The position numbers were made by a program, and so were the translations under genes. 64,000 nt of DNA, taken from NCBI RefSeq assembly GCF_008923185.1, contig NZ_WBMT01000032.1, positions 1-64,000 on the forward strand, read 5' to 3'. This document shows, one piece after another, positions 52,015 to 61,192 of the stretch; position 1 is the stretch's first letter; every line of letters starts with the position of its first letter. Source of the stretch: Actinomadura rudentiformis. Lineage in GTDB: Bacteria; Actinomycetota; Actinomycetes; Streptosporangiales; Streptosporangiaceae. Below the pieces are notes generated by a model. That model was given only the letters and a program-made list of their open reading frames with translations. It ran no database searches and was not told where the DNA came from.

Positions 52015-52319
52015 TGCACTTCCCTCTCTTTGAACGGGAACCCGGTGGCACCCACAATCCTCTGCCGCATCAGAGGTTGCTCAAGGCCATGTCCGCTTCC
52101 GGCCGTACTGCGCCCTTTGAGAGGTGAGCGACAGGGCACCGATCACGACGACCTACCGCAGTCGACCCCCAGAGTCATGGGGAGAGGAGGAGCCGTTCTA
52201 CGTCGGGCAGGGCATGAACGCGCGCTGGAGCCGATTCCGTGTACGCGGCGTCCATGCGCAACCCGATGAAGCACGCCGCCTGAAGACCGCCAAAGTGGGA
52301 ACGCCGCACCCGGGACGCG
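52015..52319. other. Intergenic region, possible very small ORF
   Basis: A GTG-initiated frame at 52124-52351 would encode 75 residues, but it overlaps the 3' end of the gene at 52320 and has no family signal, so I do not annotate it as a gene. Promoter sequence for the GH15 gene should lie here. Confidence 0.5.
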
Positions 52320-53384
52320 TCAGGCGGTTTGGCGGGCCACCCAGTAGTTGACGCGGCCGCCCGCGTGGACGACGCGGTTGACCAGGAAGTCCGTGCCGTT
52401 CACGTGCAGGATCCGGGTCTCCTCACGCTCGTTCGTACGCGGGTCGGGGTACGTCCGCGGGTTCTCGAACTGGAAGACCACCTCGGGAGGCGTGCCCCTG
52501 AAGAAGGGCGGGAAGTAGTCGAACCGCTGGCCGTCGTTCACCCGCTGGATGACCTGGTACTGGTCGGGCTTACCGGTCACGGTGCGCCGTTGGAACAGCC
52601 AGTCGACCACCACCGTGCCACCCTCGCCGGGCGTGCGCGGCGTGGGGGTGCCGGTCAGCTCGTTCTCGCCATCGGCGAAGACCAGCGCCAGCTCCGCGCG
52701 CCACGTTCCGGCGGGCATCCAGCCGCTGATCCCGGTGGGCTCGAAGCCCGCCCGCCCCCATTGGTCGCGGTGCGCGCCGAGCAGTTCCTGCTGGGTGGGC
52801 AGGTCGGTCTCGGGCTCCCCGTCCCTCACCTGCACGTGGTAGAAGATGAAGCCGTCCCGCCGCATGTTCCTGCAGAGCTGGAAGTGCTGCCCGCCCTTCA
52901 CACGGTCGCGGCAGTTCGTCACGATCTGGGTTTCGGGAGGCGCGTGGACGCCGACGGAGCCGTAGACCGTGTACTCCTTCGGCGTTCCGTGGAAGACCGG
53001 GAAGTAGTTGATGCTGGCCGATCCATCCGGCTCGTGGGCCGTCTGAACCGTCTGGTACTCGGTGCGTCCGTGCACCGTGCGCTGGAAGAGCGTGGAATCG
53101 AAGGGCTTGGGCTCCCGGTTGATGATCGGCTCGGTGGTGAACTCGTTCGTTCCCGGGTTGAAGATGTACTGCGGTGCGACCCGGTGCCACATCGAGTGCG
53201 GGACCCAGCTGCTCGTGCCCTTCAACGCGAAGTCGGACGGCCCCCACCGGTCGCGGAACACCTCCATCGCCTGGGCCGGGGTGGGAAGCTCCGCGGCTGC
53301 GGGTTCCGCTTGGACGGGATCGGCCATCCCTAGGAGCGTGAGAACGGATGTGGTCGAGGCAAGAACCGCACGGAGACCGCGCAT
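52320..53384 (-). CDS. Secreted protein with two copies of an unrecognised module
   Basis: The 354-aa protein has a Sec signal (to about residue 26). Two homologous modules follow: about 41-205 with FRDRWGPSDFALKGTSSWVP and LFQRTVHGRTEYQTVQ...YFPVFHGTPKEY, and about 206-354 with HRDQWGRAGFEPTGISGWMP and LFQRRTVTGKPDQYQVIQ...YFPPFFRGTPPE. Each has a Trp-Gly start, a TSSW/ISGW motif and a tract with YFP then GTP. I know no named family. Module 1 has a Cys pair (NCRDRVKGGQHFQLCRNMRR). ATG 53384 follows GGAGGG. Confidence 0.78.
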   Translation of the reverse strand: MRGLRAVLASTTSVLTLLGMADPVQAEPAAAELPTPAQAMEVFRDRWGPSDFALKGTSSWVPHSMWHRVAPQYIFNPGTNEFTTEPIINREPKPFDSTLFQRTVHGRTEYQTVQTAHEPDGSASINYFPVFHGTPKEYTVYGSVGVHAPPETQIVTNCRDRVKGGQHFQLCRNMRRDGFIFYHVQVRDGEPETDLPTQQELLGAHRDQWGRAGFEPTGISGWMPAGTWRAELALVFADGENELTGTPTPRTPGEGGTVVVDWLFQRRTVTGKPDQYQVIQRVNDGQRFDYFPPFFRGTPPEVVFQFENPRTYPDPRTNEREETRILHVNGTDFLVNRVVHAGGRVNYWVARQTA

Positions 53385-53503
53385 GGTCGTGAACCCTCCA
53401 GGAGCCGGTGACACCCCCCGCCTTCATAGAAACCACGAATGTCAGCCTCTCTGGGTTCACATGGGCCGGGGGTCGCGAGCATGCCGCAGCCGCTGAACAC
53501 GCG

Positions 53504-53546
53504 CCACCCGTGCTCATTCACCACCCGTGCTCATTCACCACCCGTG
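53504..53546. repeat. 17-bp tandem repeat (2.5 copies) over the gntR stop codon
   Basis: CCACCCGTGCTCATTCA occurs at 53504-53520 and 53521-53537, and the next nine bases start a third copy. On the minus strand the unit contains TGAATGAGCACGGGTGG, so the gntR stop is repeated downstream of the real end. Confidence 0.85.
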
Positions 53547-54247
53547 TCCAGGGCGTCGCCGCTCAGCATCGCCTGCGTCGCTTCTTCGACGATGTCGCGC
53601 ATGGCGCGTTCGGCGGACGCCGCGTCTCCGGCTTGCACGGCCTGCGCGACTTCGGCGTGCCAGCTGATCGCTTTCGGCTCGGGACGTGAGGGCATCAGAT
53701 GGTGGTGGGTGCGGCCGGTCAGCACGGAGGCCACGACGTCGCCCAGCACCCCCAGCATCTCGTTGCCGGACGCCTCCAGGAGCGTGCGGTGGAAGACGAT
53801 GTCGGCGTCGAGGTAGGCCTCCAGGTCCCCCGACCTGCCGTGCACCGCCATCTGCATGACCGCGCCGGTCAGGATGCCGCACTGGGCGGGCGTCGCGCGG
53901 CGGGCGGCGAGGGCGGCGGCGACGGGCTCGATGCCGCGGCGCAGCTCGCTCAGTGACCGCAGTTGCTCGTCACGGCCTTCGCCCTCGAGCCGCCAGCCGA
54001 TGATCTGGGGGTCGAACAGGTTCCAGCCCGCGCGCGGGGCGACGGTGATCCCGACCCGGCGGCGGCTGCTGACCATGCCCATGGCCTCCAGCACCCGGAT
54101 CGCCTCGCGGATCACCGAACGGGACACCCCGAAGCGGGACTCCAGCTGCTCGATCCGCAGCACCCGGCCCGGCGGGAACTCTCCCGAGGTGATCAGCAGG
54201 CCGAGCTGGTCGAGGACGCTGCCGTGCAGCCCGTCGTTGTCCGCCAC
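53531..54247 (-). CDS. gntR: GntR/FadR-family regulator of gluconate genes
   Basis: The 238-aa regulator has an N-terminal winged helix (VLDQLGLLITSGEFPPGRVL, RFGVSRSVIREAIRVLEAM). An FCD ligand domain follows, with metal-type residues in DADIVFHRTLLEASGN and HAEVAQAVQAGD. It is divergent from the gluconokinase and GntP genes, so gluconate or its phosphate is the probable effector. GTG 54247 is chosen; TTG 54256 would add three residues. The stop lies in a tandem repeat. Confidence 0.87.
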   Translation of the reverse strand: MADNDGLHGSVLDQLGLLITSGEFPPGRVLRIEQLESRFGVSRSVIREAIRVLEAMGMVSSRRRVGITVAPRAGWNLFDPQIIGWRLEGEGRDEQLRSLSELRRGIEPVAAALAARRATPAQCGILTGAVMQMAVHGRSGDLEAYLDADIVFHRTLLEASGNEMLGVLGDVVASVLTGRTHHHLMPSRPEPKAISWHAEVAQAVQAGDAASAERAMRDIVEEATQAMLSGDALDTGGE

Positions 54248-54384
54248 GGTCCCCAATCATCACACATTTGGGCAGCTTGCGAGGCATTGCGCAGCGAAAG
54301 ATCTGACTAATGGGCCTTGGTGCTTGTATAGAGAAGATGATTCATGTCACACTCACCCAAACGTCATCTGAAGGGCTCTCAGTG

Positions 54385-54933
54385 ATGTCTCCCACCCCCC
54401 ATCCCACGCCGGCCGCTCCGCTCCTTGTCGTCATGGGCGTCTCGGGCTCCGGCAAGACGACCTTCGGCGCCACGCTCGGGCGGCGGTTGCGGGTGCCGTT
54501 CGCCGACGCCGACGACTTCCACGGCCCGGCCAACATCGCCAAGATGTCGGCCGGCATTCCGCTCGACGACACGGACCGGCTCCCCTGGCTGCGCGCCATC
54601 GGCGCCTGGCTCGCCGACCACACCGGGCGCGGCGGCGTGGTCGGCTGTTCGGCGCTCAAGCGCGCATATCGCGACCTGTTGCGGGAATGTGCGCCCGGTG
54701 TCGGCTTCGTACACCTGCACGGTCAACGTGACGTCGTGCGGCGGCGTGTGGCGAGCCGCCCCGGTCACTTCATGCCCGCCTCGCTGGTGGATTCGCAGTA
54801 CCGGACCCTCGAACCCCTCGAACCCGACGAGCGCGGGGTCGTGCTCGACCTCGACGCCTCTCCCGACGACCTCGCGGACACCTACCTCGCCATGACGCAC
54901 TCCACCATCGGCATCCCGGAGGCCGGCCAATGA
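54385..54933 (+). CDS. gntK: Gluconokinase
   Basis: The 182-aa kinase has the P-loop MGVSGSGKTTFGATL and the FADADDFHGPANIAKMSAGIP block. It also has PWLRAIGAWL and the Arg-rich lid VRRRVASRPGHFMPASLVDSQ. It phosphorylates gluconate to 6-phosphogluconate. ATG 54385 follows GAAGGG; GTG 54382 is equally possible. Its stop overlaps the GntP start (ATGA). Confidence 0.95.
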   Translation: MSPTPHPTPAAPLLVVMGVSGSGKTTFGATLGRRLRVPFADADDFHGPANIAKMSAGIPLDDTDRLPWLRAIGAWLADHTGRGGVVGCSALKRAYRDLLRECAPGVGFVHLHGQRDVVRRRVASRPGHFMPASLVDSQYRTLEPLEPDERGVVLDLDASPDDLADTYLAMTHSTIGIPEAGQ

Positions 54934-56366
54934 ATCTCCTCGCCCTCGCACCACCGGAACAGCCCATCGCCGGCGGCGGCCAGCTCGTCCTGGCCGCGCT
55001 CCTCGGCATCGGATTGATCGTCGCGCTCATCTCCTGGCTCAAGGTGCACCCGTTCCTGAGCCTGACCCTCGGCTCGCTGACCGTCGGCCTCGTCGCGGGG
55101 CTGCCGATGGCCGACACCGTCGGCGCCTTCGGCGACGGGTTCGGCAGCACCGCGGCCAGCGTCGGCGCGCTCATCGCGCTCGGTGCGATGTTCGGGAAAC
55201 TGCTGGCCGACAGCGGCGGCGCCGACCAGATCGTCGACACCATCGTGGGCCGGGCCGGCCGGCGTTCGCTTCCGTGGGCGATGGCCCTGGTCGGCGCGCT
55301 GATCGGCCTGCCGATGTTCTTCGAGATCGGCCTGGTGCTGCTGATGCCGGTGATCTTCCTGGTCGCCCGGCGGTCCGGGCTGTCGCTGATCCAGGTCGGG
55401 ATACCCGCGCTGGCCGGGCTGTCGGCCATGCACGGGCTGGTGCCCCCGCACCCGGGCCCGCTGGTGGCCATCGACGCGCTCAAAGCCGACCTCGGCGTCA
55501 CCCTGGGCCTGGGTGTGCTGGTCGCGCTGCCCACCATCGCGTTGTCCGGGCCGCTGTTCGCGCGTTATGCCGCCCGCTGGGTGAACGTGCCCGCGCCGGA
55601 GCTGTACGAGACCAGGGAGAAGGTGCCCGCGCAGGCCGGAGACACCGACTCGCAGGCGTCGGGTGGGGACGCGTCCACGGCGGACGCACCCGAACGTTCC
55701 CGGCCCTCGTTCCGCCTCACCCTCCTCACGGTGCTGCTGCCCGTCGTGCTCATGATGGGCAAGGCGCTGGCCGACATCTTCGCCGACGAGGGCGCCAGGG
55801 TCCGCACCGTGCTCGACAACTTGGGCACTCCGCTGGTGGCGCTGCTCATCGCCGTCATCGTGGCGACGTTCACCCTCGGCCTCGGATCAGGCATGGACCG
55901 CGGGCAGATCTCGACGTCGCTGGAGCGATCCCTGCCGCCCATCGCCGGCATCCTGCTCATCGTGGCCGCGGGCGGCGGCTTCAAGCAGACACTGGTCGAC
56001 ACCGGGATCGGCAAGCTCGTCGCCGACTGGGTGGACGACAGCGGCATGTCGGTGCTGCTGCTGGCCTGGGTGGTCGCGGTGCTGATCCGGCTCGCGACGG
56101 GGTCGGCGACCGTCGCGACCGTCACGGCGTCGGGCATCATGGCGCCGCTGGTCACCACTCTCGACAGCGGCGAGACCTCGCTGCTGGTGCTCGCCATCGG
56201 TGCGGGCTCGCTGTTCTTCTCGCACGTCAACGACGCCGGATTCTGGCTGGTCAAGGAGTACTTCGGGCTGAGCGTCGGGCAGAACATCAAGACCTGGTCG
56301 ATCATGGAGACGATCATCTCCGTGAGCGGGCTGGTCTTCGTCCTCGCCCTGGGCCTGATCATCTAG
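54930..56366 (+). CDS. gntP: GntP-family gluconate:H+ symporter
   Basis: The 478-aa protein has about 13 membrane helices typical of GntP permeases, including FFEIGLVLLMPVIFLVARRS, GLVPPHPGPLVAIDALKAD and ATGSATVATVTASGIMAPLV. It imports gluconate for the preceding kinase. A hydrophilic loop near residues 220-250 is rich in Ser and Asp. Start and stop of the pair overlap by four bases. Confidence 0.95.
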   Translation: MNLLALAPPEQPIAGGGQLVLAALLGIGLIVALISWLKVHPFLSLTLGSLTVGLVAGLPMADTVGAFGDGFGSTAASVGALIALGAMFGKLLADSGGADQIVDTIVGRAGRRSLPWAMALVGALIGLPMFFEIGLVLLMPVIFLVARRSGLSLIQVGIPALAGLSAMHGLVPPHPGPLVAIDALKADLGVTLGLGVLVALPTIALSGPLFARYAARWVNVPAPELYETREKVPAQAGDTDSQASGGDASTADAPERSRPSFRLTLLTVLLPVVLMMGKALADIFADEGARVRTVLDNLGTPLVALLIAVIVATFTLGLGSGMDRGQISTSLERSLPPIAGILLIVAAGGGFKQTLVDTGIGKLVADWVDDSGMSVLLLAWVVAVLIRLATGSATVATVTASGIMAPLVTTLDSGETSLLVLAIGAGSLFFSHVNDAGFWLVKEYFGLSVGQNIKTWSIMETIISVSGLVFVLALGLII

Positions 56367-56390
56367 ACCTGGCCAACTATCGTTGCGGTC

Positions 56391-56900
56391 ATGGTCATCC
56401 CGCCGTCGGCGCAGCCCGCCGTCCTGAACGCGGCGCTGCGCGATCAGTTCGAGGTGTTCCTCGAGGAGTATCGATCCGCGATGCACGACAGCCTCAACGG
56501 GCTGACAGAGGAGCAGGCGCGCCGGTCGCTGGTGTCGTCCAAGACCACGCTGCTGGGTCTGGTCAAGCACGCCACGTTCGTGGAGAGGGTCTGGTTCGAC
56601 GAGGCGATCAGATGCCGGTCCCGTGCTGAGATCGGCATTCCCGCGACCCCCGACGAGTCGTTCGATCTCGACGACGGCGACACGATCGCCTCCGTCCAGC
56701 GCGCCCACCAGGAGGCCTGCGCGGAGTCCCGGCAGGCCACGGCGGAGCTGGCGCTGGACGACCTCGTCCACGGCAACCGCCGGGGCCCGCTGCCGCTGCG
56801 CTGGGTCTACCTCCACATGCTGCGTGAACTGACGCAGCACTGCGGCCATGCCGACATTCTCCGCGAGCAGATCCTCCACGGCATCCCGCACCGCGGCTGA
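56391..56900 (+). CDS. DinB/DUF664-family protein
   Basis: The 169-aa protein fits the DUF664 branch of the DinB-like four-helix fold. It has LLGLVKHATFVERVWFDEAI near residue 60 and a terminal HMLRELTQHCGHADILREQI, whose His residues match DinB metal ligands. Such proteins often act as thiol or metal-dependent transferases. The ATG at 56391 has no strong ribosome site. It abuts the convergent DeoR gene exactly at its stop. Confidence 0.87.
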   Translation: MVIPPSAQPAVLNAALRDQFEVFLEEYRSAMHDSLNGLTEEQARRSLVSSKTTLLGLVKHATFVERVWFDEAIRCRSRAEIGIPATPDESFDLDDGDTIASVQRAHQEACAESRQATAELALDDLVHGNRRGPLPLRWVYLHMLRELTQHCGHADILREQILHGIPHRG

Positions 56901-57662
56901 TCAGACCCGGACGACCTCCGGGCCCGCGGCGGCGATCCCGGCGGCGAGCTCGGTGTCCAGACCGGTGTCGGTGATGACGACGTCGATCTCGTCGAGCGTC
57001 CCGAAGCGCACCAGGTAGTCGTTGCCCATCTTGGTGTGGTCGGCGAGCAGGATCCGTCGCCGGGACGAGGTGATCATGGCGCGCTTGACGGCGGCCTCGG
57101 CCTGGTCGGACGTGGTCAGCCCGTGCGGCGCCGAGCAGCCGTTGGTGGCGATGAACGCGACGTCCACCCACAGGTCGGCGAGCGGCCGCAGGACCCAGTC
57201 GTCGACGGTCGCCAGCGTGCGGCCGCGGACCCGGCCGCCCAGCATGATGACGTTCAGGTTGGGGCGGGTGGCCAGCGTGGTGGCGTGCGGGGGCGAGTTG
57301 ACGATGACGGTGAGCTCGCGGTCGGCGGGCATCAGCTGGACCAGGCGGGCGGTGGTCGTCCCTGCGTCGATGATGACCGAGCCGTCGGCGGGCAGCTCGT
57401 TCAGCGCGGCCTTGGCGATCCGCTCCTTCTCCTCGGTGAGGACGGCGTCGCGGGCCGCCAGTGCCGGTTCGAAGCCCAGCCGTTCCACCGGGATGGCGCC
57501 GCCGTGGACGCGCCGGACCGTCCCGGCGCGCTCGAGCACGGTCAGGTCGCGCCGGATCGTCTCGGTCGTCACGCCGAACTCCTCGGCGAGGGCGACCACG
57601 TCGACGCGTCCGTTGGCGCGCGCCTGCCCGAGGATCGCCTGCTGCCGTTCTTCGGCGTACAT
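56901..57662 (-). CDS. DeoR-family regulator of the PTS operon
   Basis: The 253-aa DeoR repressor has an HTH (VDVVALAEEFGVTTETIRRDL followed by TVRRVHGGA) and a sugar-phosphate-binding domain. The domain has DAGTTTARLVQLM and LLADHTKMGND. DeoR proteins sense sugar phosphates. It lies at the 3' end of the operon for a phosphotransferase system and kinase, so the effector is probably the phosphorylated product. Confidence 0.92.
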   Translation of the reverse strand: MYAEERQQAILGQARANGRVDVVALAEEFGVTTETIRRDLTVLERAGTVRRVHGGAIPVERLGFEPALAARDAVLTEEKERIAKAALNELPADGSVIIDAGTTTARLVQLMPADRELTVIVNSPPHATTLATRPNLNVIMLGGRVRGRTLATVDDWVLRPLADLWVDVAFIATNGCSAPHGLTTSDQAEAAVKRAMITSSRRRILLADHTKMGNDYLVRFGTLDEIDVVITDTGLDTELAAGIAAAGPEVVRV

Positions 57663-57747
57663 CGTGTGGTCCGTCCTTGAGGAGGCCGTGTTCGTGTGGG
57701 TTCATTCTTGTTCATGTTGGGCTGGCGGCGCTCGTTCAGCCGGGCAC

Positions 57748-58035
57748 TCAGACATGGTCGGGCTCCGCCTCGGCGTCCAGGTCCTGCGAGAGCAGGTCGG
57801 CGAGCTCGTCCAGGGCGGCGTCGGCCTGGTCGCCCTCGGCCCGCAGGATGACCTGCGTGCCCTGGGCGGCTCCGAGAGCCAGCACGCTCAGCATGCTGGT
57901 GGCCGGGACGGGCGCACGGTCGCCGGCGCCGATGGACACGGCGACGGGCTGCCGCGCGGCGGCCTCGACGAAGATCTTGGCCGGCCGGGCGTGCAGGCCC
58001 TGGGCCGAGGCGATGGTGACGATTCGTTCGGGCAC
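57748..58035 (-). CDS. HPr-family phosphocarrier protein
   Basis: The 95-aa protein has the phosphorylation site GLHARPA (His near residue 15) and the Ser-46 region ATSMLSVLALGA, so it should shuttle phosphate from EI to the EIIA below. It is smaller in charge than typical Gram-positive HPr but keeps the active site. GTG 58035 follows GGAGGA. No EI gene is visible in the window. Confidence 0.9.
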   Translation of the reverse strand: MPERIVTIASAQGLHARPAKIFVEAAARQPVAVSIGAGDRAPVPATSMLSVLALGAAQGTQVILRAEGDQADAALDELADLLSQDLDAEAEPDHV

Positions 58036-58074
58036 GACGTCCTCCGTCTGGGCTCGATGGCTTGATGGTCACGT

Positions 58075-59112
58075 TCAGGGCTCGATGGTCACTTTGATCG
58101 CTTCGCCGCGGGCGACGAGGTGCAGGGCGTCGTGTACGGCGGTGAGCGGGAGACGGTGGGTGATGAGGTCCTCCACCGGGACTCGGCCGGACCCGATCAT
58201 TTCCAGGGCGCGGGCGTTGTGGGACGGGCTGGAGCCGTTGGCGCCGACGAGGGTCAGCTCGCGGTAGTGCACCAGGTTGGAGTCGCACGCGATGATCGGG
58301 TCGTCCTTGGGCAGGCCGCCGAAGAAGCTGATCCGGCCGCCCGTCGCGGCCATCTCGATCGCGGTGAGCTGGGCGGCGCCTGAGGCGGCGGCGGTGATGG
58401 CCACGTCGGTGCCGCGGCCCTCGGTGAGATCGCGGACGGCCTCGACCACGTCGGTGTCCTCGGTCGCCCAGATCGCGGCGTCGGGCTTGACGATGGCGGC
58501 GGCCTGGTCGAGCCGGTCGCGGTTGACGTCGATCAGGAACACCCGGGCGGCGCCGCGGGCGCGGGCCACCCGCACGTGCAGGCAGCCGACCGGACCGGAG
58601 CCGAAGACGACGACGTCGTCGCCGTCGCGAACGTTCGCGAGCTCCTGCCCGTTCAGCACGCAGGCCAGCGGCTCGGCCACGGACGCCTCGGCGAACGAGA
58701 CGTTGCCGGGAATGCGGTTCACCCCGTCGACGGCCAGGACCTTGGCGGGCACGATCATGTACTCGGCGAACGCGCCGTCGTAGTGGTAGCCCATCGACTC
58801 CTGCCGCGCGCACACGGTCATCCGGCCGCGCCGGCATTCGGAGCACTCACCGCAGGGGATGGCGGCGATGATCTGGACGCGGTCACCGGGTTCCCAGCCC
58901 GGCGCGTCCCCGGAGACGACCTCGCCGGCGATCTCGTGGCCCATCACGCGCGGCGGCGCGATGTGGTGATGCCCGAACCGGGAGATCTTGACGTCCGTGC
59001 CGCAGGTCGAGCAGTTGCGGATGCGCAGCTTGAGCTCGCCGGGCCCGGGCTCCGGCTCGGCGGAGTCCTCCAGGCGGATGTCACCGGGAGCATAGAAACG
59101 AGCGACCTTCAT
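58075..59112 (-). CDS. Zinc-dependent polyol/sugar-phosphate dehydrogenase
   Basis: The 345-aa MDR dehydrogenase has NCSTCGTDVKIS and RVMGHEIAGEVVS for the catalytic zinc, and CGECSECRRGRMTVC for the structural zinc. VFGSGPVGCLHVRVA is the cofactor loop. Lying between PTS and HPr genes it most likely oxidises the imported polyol phosphate to a ketose phosphate. Zinc hexitol-phosphate dehydrogenases of the GatD type are the nearest functional analogy. Its ATG overlaps the EIIA stop. Confidence 0.87.
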   Translation of the reverse strand: MKVARFYAPGDIRLEDSAEPEPGPGELKLRIRNCSTCGTDVKISRFGHHHIAPPRVMGHEIAGEVVSGDAPGWEPGDRVQIIAAIPCGECSECRRGRMTVCARQESMGYHYDGAFAEYMIVPAKVLAVDGVNRIPGNVSFAEASVAEPLACVLNGQELANVRDGDDVVVFGSGPVGCLHVRVARARGAARVFLIDVNRDRLDQAAAIVKPDAAIWATEDTDVVEAVRDLTEGRGTDVAITAAASGAAQLTAIEMAATGGRISFFGGLPKDDPIIACDSNLVHYRELTLVGANGSSPSHNARALEMIGSGRVPVEDLITHRLPLTAVHDALHLVARGEAIKVTIEP

Positions 59113-59597
59113 AGCGCGGAACCTTCTTCCTCGGGCTCTTTCTCCGGCTCCGGGTCTTCGGCGGGCTGGAGCAGCCGGATGATCTCGTCGGCGGTGGTGG
59201 CCTCGCGCAGACCCCGGGCCCGGTCGGGGTCGAGCAGGATCTGTGCGAGCTCGGCGAGGATCGCCATGTGGCCGTCGCCGCGGGCGGCGATGGCGATGGC
59301 GAGCGTGACGGGGTGGCCGTCCCAGTCGACCTCGTCCGGGAACCGCAGGACGGCGAGCGCGTCCCGGCGTACCGCGTTCTTGCCGGACGCGGTGCCGTGC
59401 GGGATCGCCACCCCCTCGCCGAGGTAGGTGGAGATCGATCGTTCCCGTTCCAGCATGCTGTCGGTGTACGCGCTGGTCACGGCGCCGACCTCGGCGAGCA
59501 GCCAGCCGCATTGGCGTACGGCGTCGTCGCGGTCCGCCGCCACGGCGTCGAGCCGGACGGCGCGCGGGTGGAGCAGCGCGGCGGCGGGCTCAGACAC
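59109..59597 (-). CDS. PTS EIIA component (mannitol/fructose-type)
   Basis: The 162-aa protein has the phospho-His motif GEGVAIPHGTASGK near residue 65 and EIIA fold strands DALAVLRFP and HMAILAELAQILLDPD. The C-terminal 20 residues are acidic and low complexity. GTG 59597 overlaps the EIIB stop by eight bases. It receives phosphate from HPr. Confidence 0.93.
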   Translation of the reverse strand: MSEPAAALLHPRAVRLDAVAADRDDAVRQCGWLLAEVGAVTSAYTDSMLERERSISTYLGEGVAIPHGTASGKNAVRRDALAVLRFPDEVDWDGHPVTLAIAIAARGDGHMAILAELAQILLDPDRARGLREATTADEIIRLLQPAEDPEPEKEPEEEGSAL

Positions 59598-59898
59598 TCA
59601 GATCGCCGCCGTCCTTGATCGCCTTGATCACTTTGTCGACCGCGGGGTCGCCGAGGTAGACCTCGAACGGGACGACGGGCACGTCCGGCGCGCCGCGGCG
59701 GGCGCGCTCGGCCAGCCCGGTGTGGCAGACCACCACGTCGGCGTCGGCCGGGATGGAGTCGACGGGGGTGTGCTCCACCGTGACCGGCTGCTTCTTGAGC
59801 GCCCTGCGCAGCTGGCCGGCGAGCATGACGCTGCTGCCCATGCCCGCGTCGCAGGCGATGACGAGTTTGCGGATGTCCTTGCCGTTGATGGTGGTCAT
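59590..59898 (-). CDS. PTS EIIB component (mannitol-type)
   Basis: The 102-aa domain has the phosphocysteine loop VIACDAGMGSSVM near residue 14, identical in form to MtlA EIIB. It is separate rather than fused to EIIC. It passes phosphate from EIIA to the incoming polyol. Confidence 0.94.
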   Translation of the reverse strand: MTTINGKDIRKLVIACDAGMGSSVMLAGQLRRALKKQPVTVEHTPVDSIPADADVVVCHTGLAERARRGAPDVPVVPFEVYLGDPAVDKVIKAIKDGGDLSV

Positions 59899-59931
59899 GA
59901 TCGGATCTCCAACGTGGGATAGGTGAGGTGT

Positions 59932-61131
59932 CTAGGGCGAGGTCGGCTGCGACGCGGGCTCGCTCTTGCCGTCGCCGGCGTCCTTGCTGCCGCCGGCGTC
60001 CCTGCCGTCGTCGGTGTCCGTGGTGCCGCCGGTGTCCGCGTCTGCGCCGGTGGGCGCGTCGCCGTCCTCGCTCGGATCGGCGAGTTTGCCGAAGCCGAGC
60101 AGCGCGGCGCCGACGCCGAACGAGACGGCGGTCGAGGCGATCACGCCGGTGTAGATGCCGATCCAGTTGCTCGCACCCTTGGGGGTCTGCGCGAGGTAGG
60201 CGAAGATGCTGCCGGGGGAGGGCGTGGCGACCAGGCCGGTGTCGAACGCCAGGAAGATCGCCACTCCGGTGGCGCCGCCGGCGATCGCGGCCAGGATCAT
60301 CCGGGGCTTCATCAGGATGTACGGGAAGTAGATCTCGTGGATGCCGCCGAAGAAATGAATGATCATGGCGGCCGGCGTGGTGGGGCGCAGGCGGCGAGGG
60401 CCGAAGAACAGGTAGGCCAGCAGCACGCCGAGGCCTGGGCCGGGGTTCGACTCCAGGGTGAACAGGATGGACTTGCCGTGCTCGGCCGCCTGCTGGACGC
60501 CCAGTGGCCCGAGGACGCCGTGGTTGATGGCGTTGTTGAGGAACAACACCTTGGCCGGTTCGATCAGGAGCGAGGCCACCGGGAGCACGTCGTGGTCGAT
60601 CAGCCAGCTCACCGCGTCGCCGGCCCAGCCGGTGACGGTCCGCACGACCGGGCCGATCGCGGCCCGGCCCACCACCGCCATCGCGCCGGCGATGATGCCC
60701 GCGGAGAAGTTGTCGACCAGCATCTCGAACCCGGGCCGCACCCGGCCCTCCAGGAGCCCGTCGAACAGCTTGAGCAGGTACGCGGTCAGCGGGCCGATGA
60801 TCATCGCGCCGAGGAACATGGGTGCGTCGGCGCCGACCACCACGCCGACCGTGGCGACGGCGCCGACGACCGCGCCGCGCTGGTCGTGCACCATCCGGCC
60901 GCCGGTGTAGCCGATCAGGATCGGCAGCAGATACTTGATCATCGGGTCGACGAGCTCGGCGAGTTCCTTGTTGGGCAGCCAGCCGGACTCGATGAACAGC
61001 GCGGTGATCAGGCCCCAGGCGATGAACGCGCCGATGTTGGGCATCACCATGCCGGCCAGGTAGCCGCCTACGCGCTGGATGCGCGCCCGTACGCCGTCAC
61101 CGGTGACTTTGGGTGTGTACGCAGTGGCCAT
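59932..61131 (-). CDS. PTS EIIC component (mannitol-family permease)
   Basis: The 399-aa permease has about eight membrane helices with mannitol-EIIC motifs: NIGAFIAWGLITALF, LFLNNAINHGVLGPLG and FFGGIHEIYFPYILMKPRMI. The normal fused EIIB is missing; a 50-residue Asp/Gly-rich tail takes its place. Mannitol or another hexitol is the expected substrate. Confidence 0.93.
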   Translation of the reverse strand: MATAYTPKVTGDGVRARIQRVGGYLAGMVMPNIGAFIAWGLITALFIESGWLPNKELAELVDPMIKYLLPILIGYTGGRMVHDQRGAVVGAVATVGVVVGADAPMFLGAMIIGPLTAYLLKLFDGLLEGRVRPGFEMLVDNFSAGIIAGAMAVVGRAAIGPVVRTVTGWAGDAVSWLIDHDVLPVASLLIEPAKVLFLNNAINHGVLGPLGVQQAAEHGKSILFTLESNPGPGLGVLLAYLFFGPRRLRPTTPAAMIIHFFGGIHEIYFPYILMKPRMILAAIAGGATGVAIFLAFDTGLVATPSPGSIFAYLAQTPKGASNWIGIYTGVIASTAVSFGVGAALLGFGKLADPSEDGDAPTGADADTGGTTDTDDGRDAGGSKDAGDGKSEPASQPTSP

Positions 61132-61192
61132 CGGGGCCTCCTGTCGGTCGGGGTGGGGTCGGGAGCATGGGACAAGGGATGGGTGGGCGGAC

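Noticed and set aside
52124..52351. 75-residue open frame
   Set aside because: It overlaps the end of the gene at 52320 on the opposite strand and has no recognisable domain.
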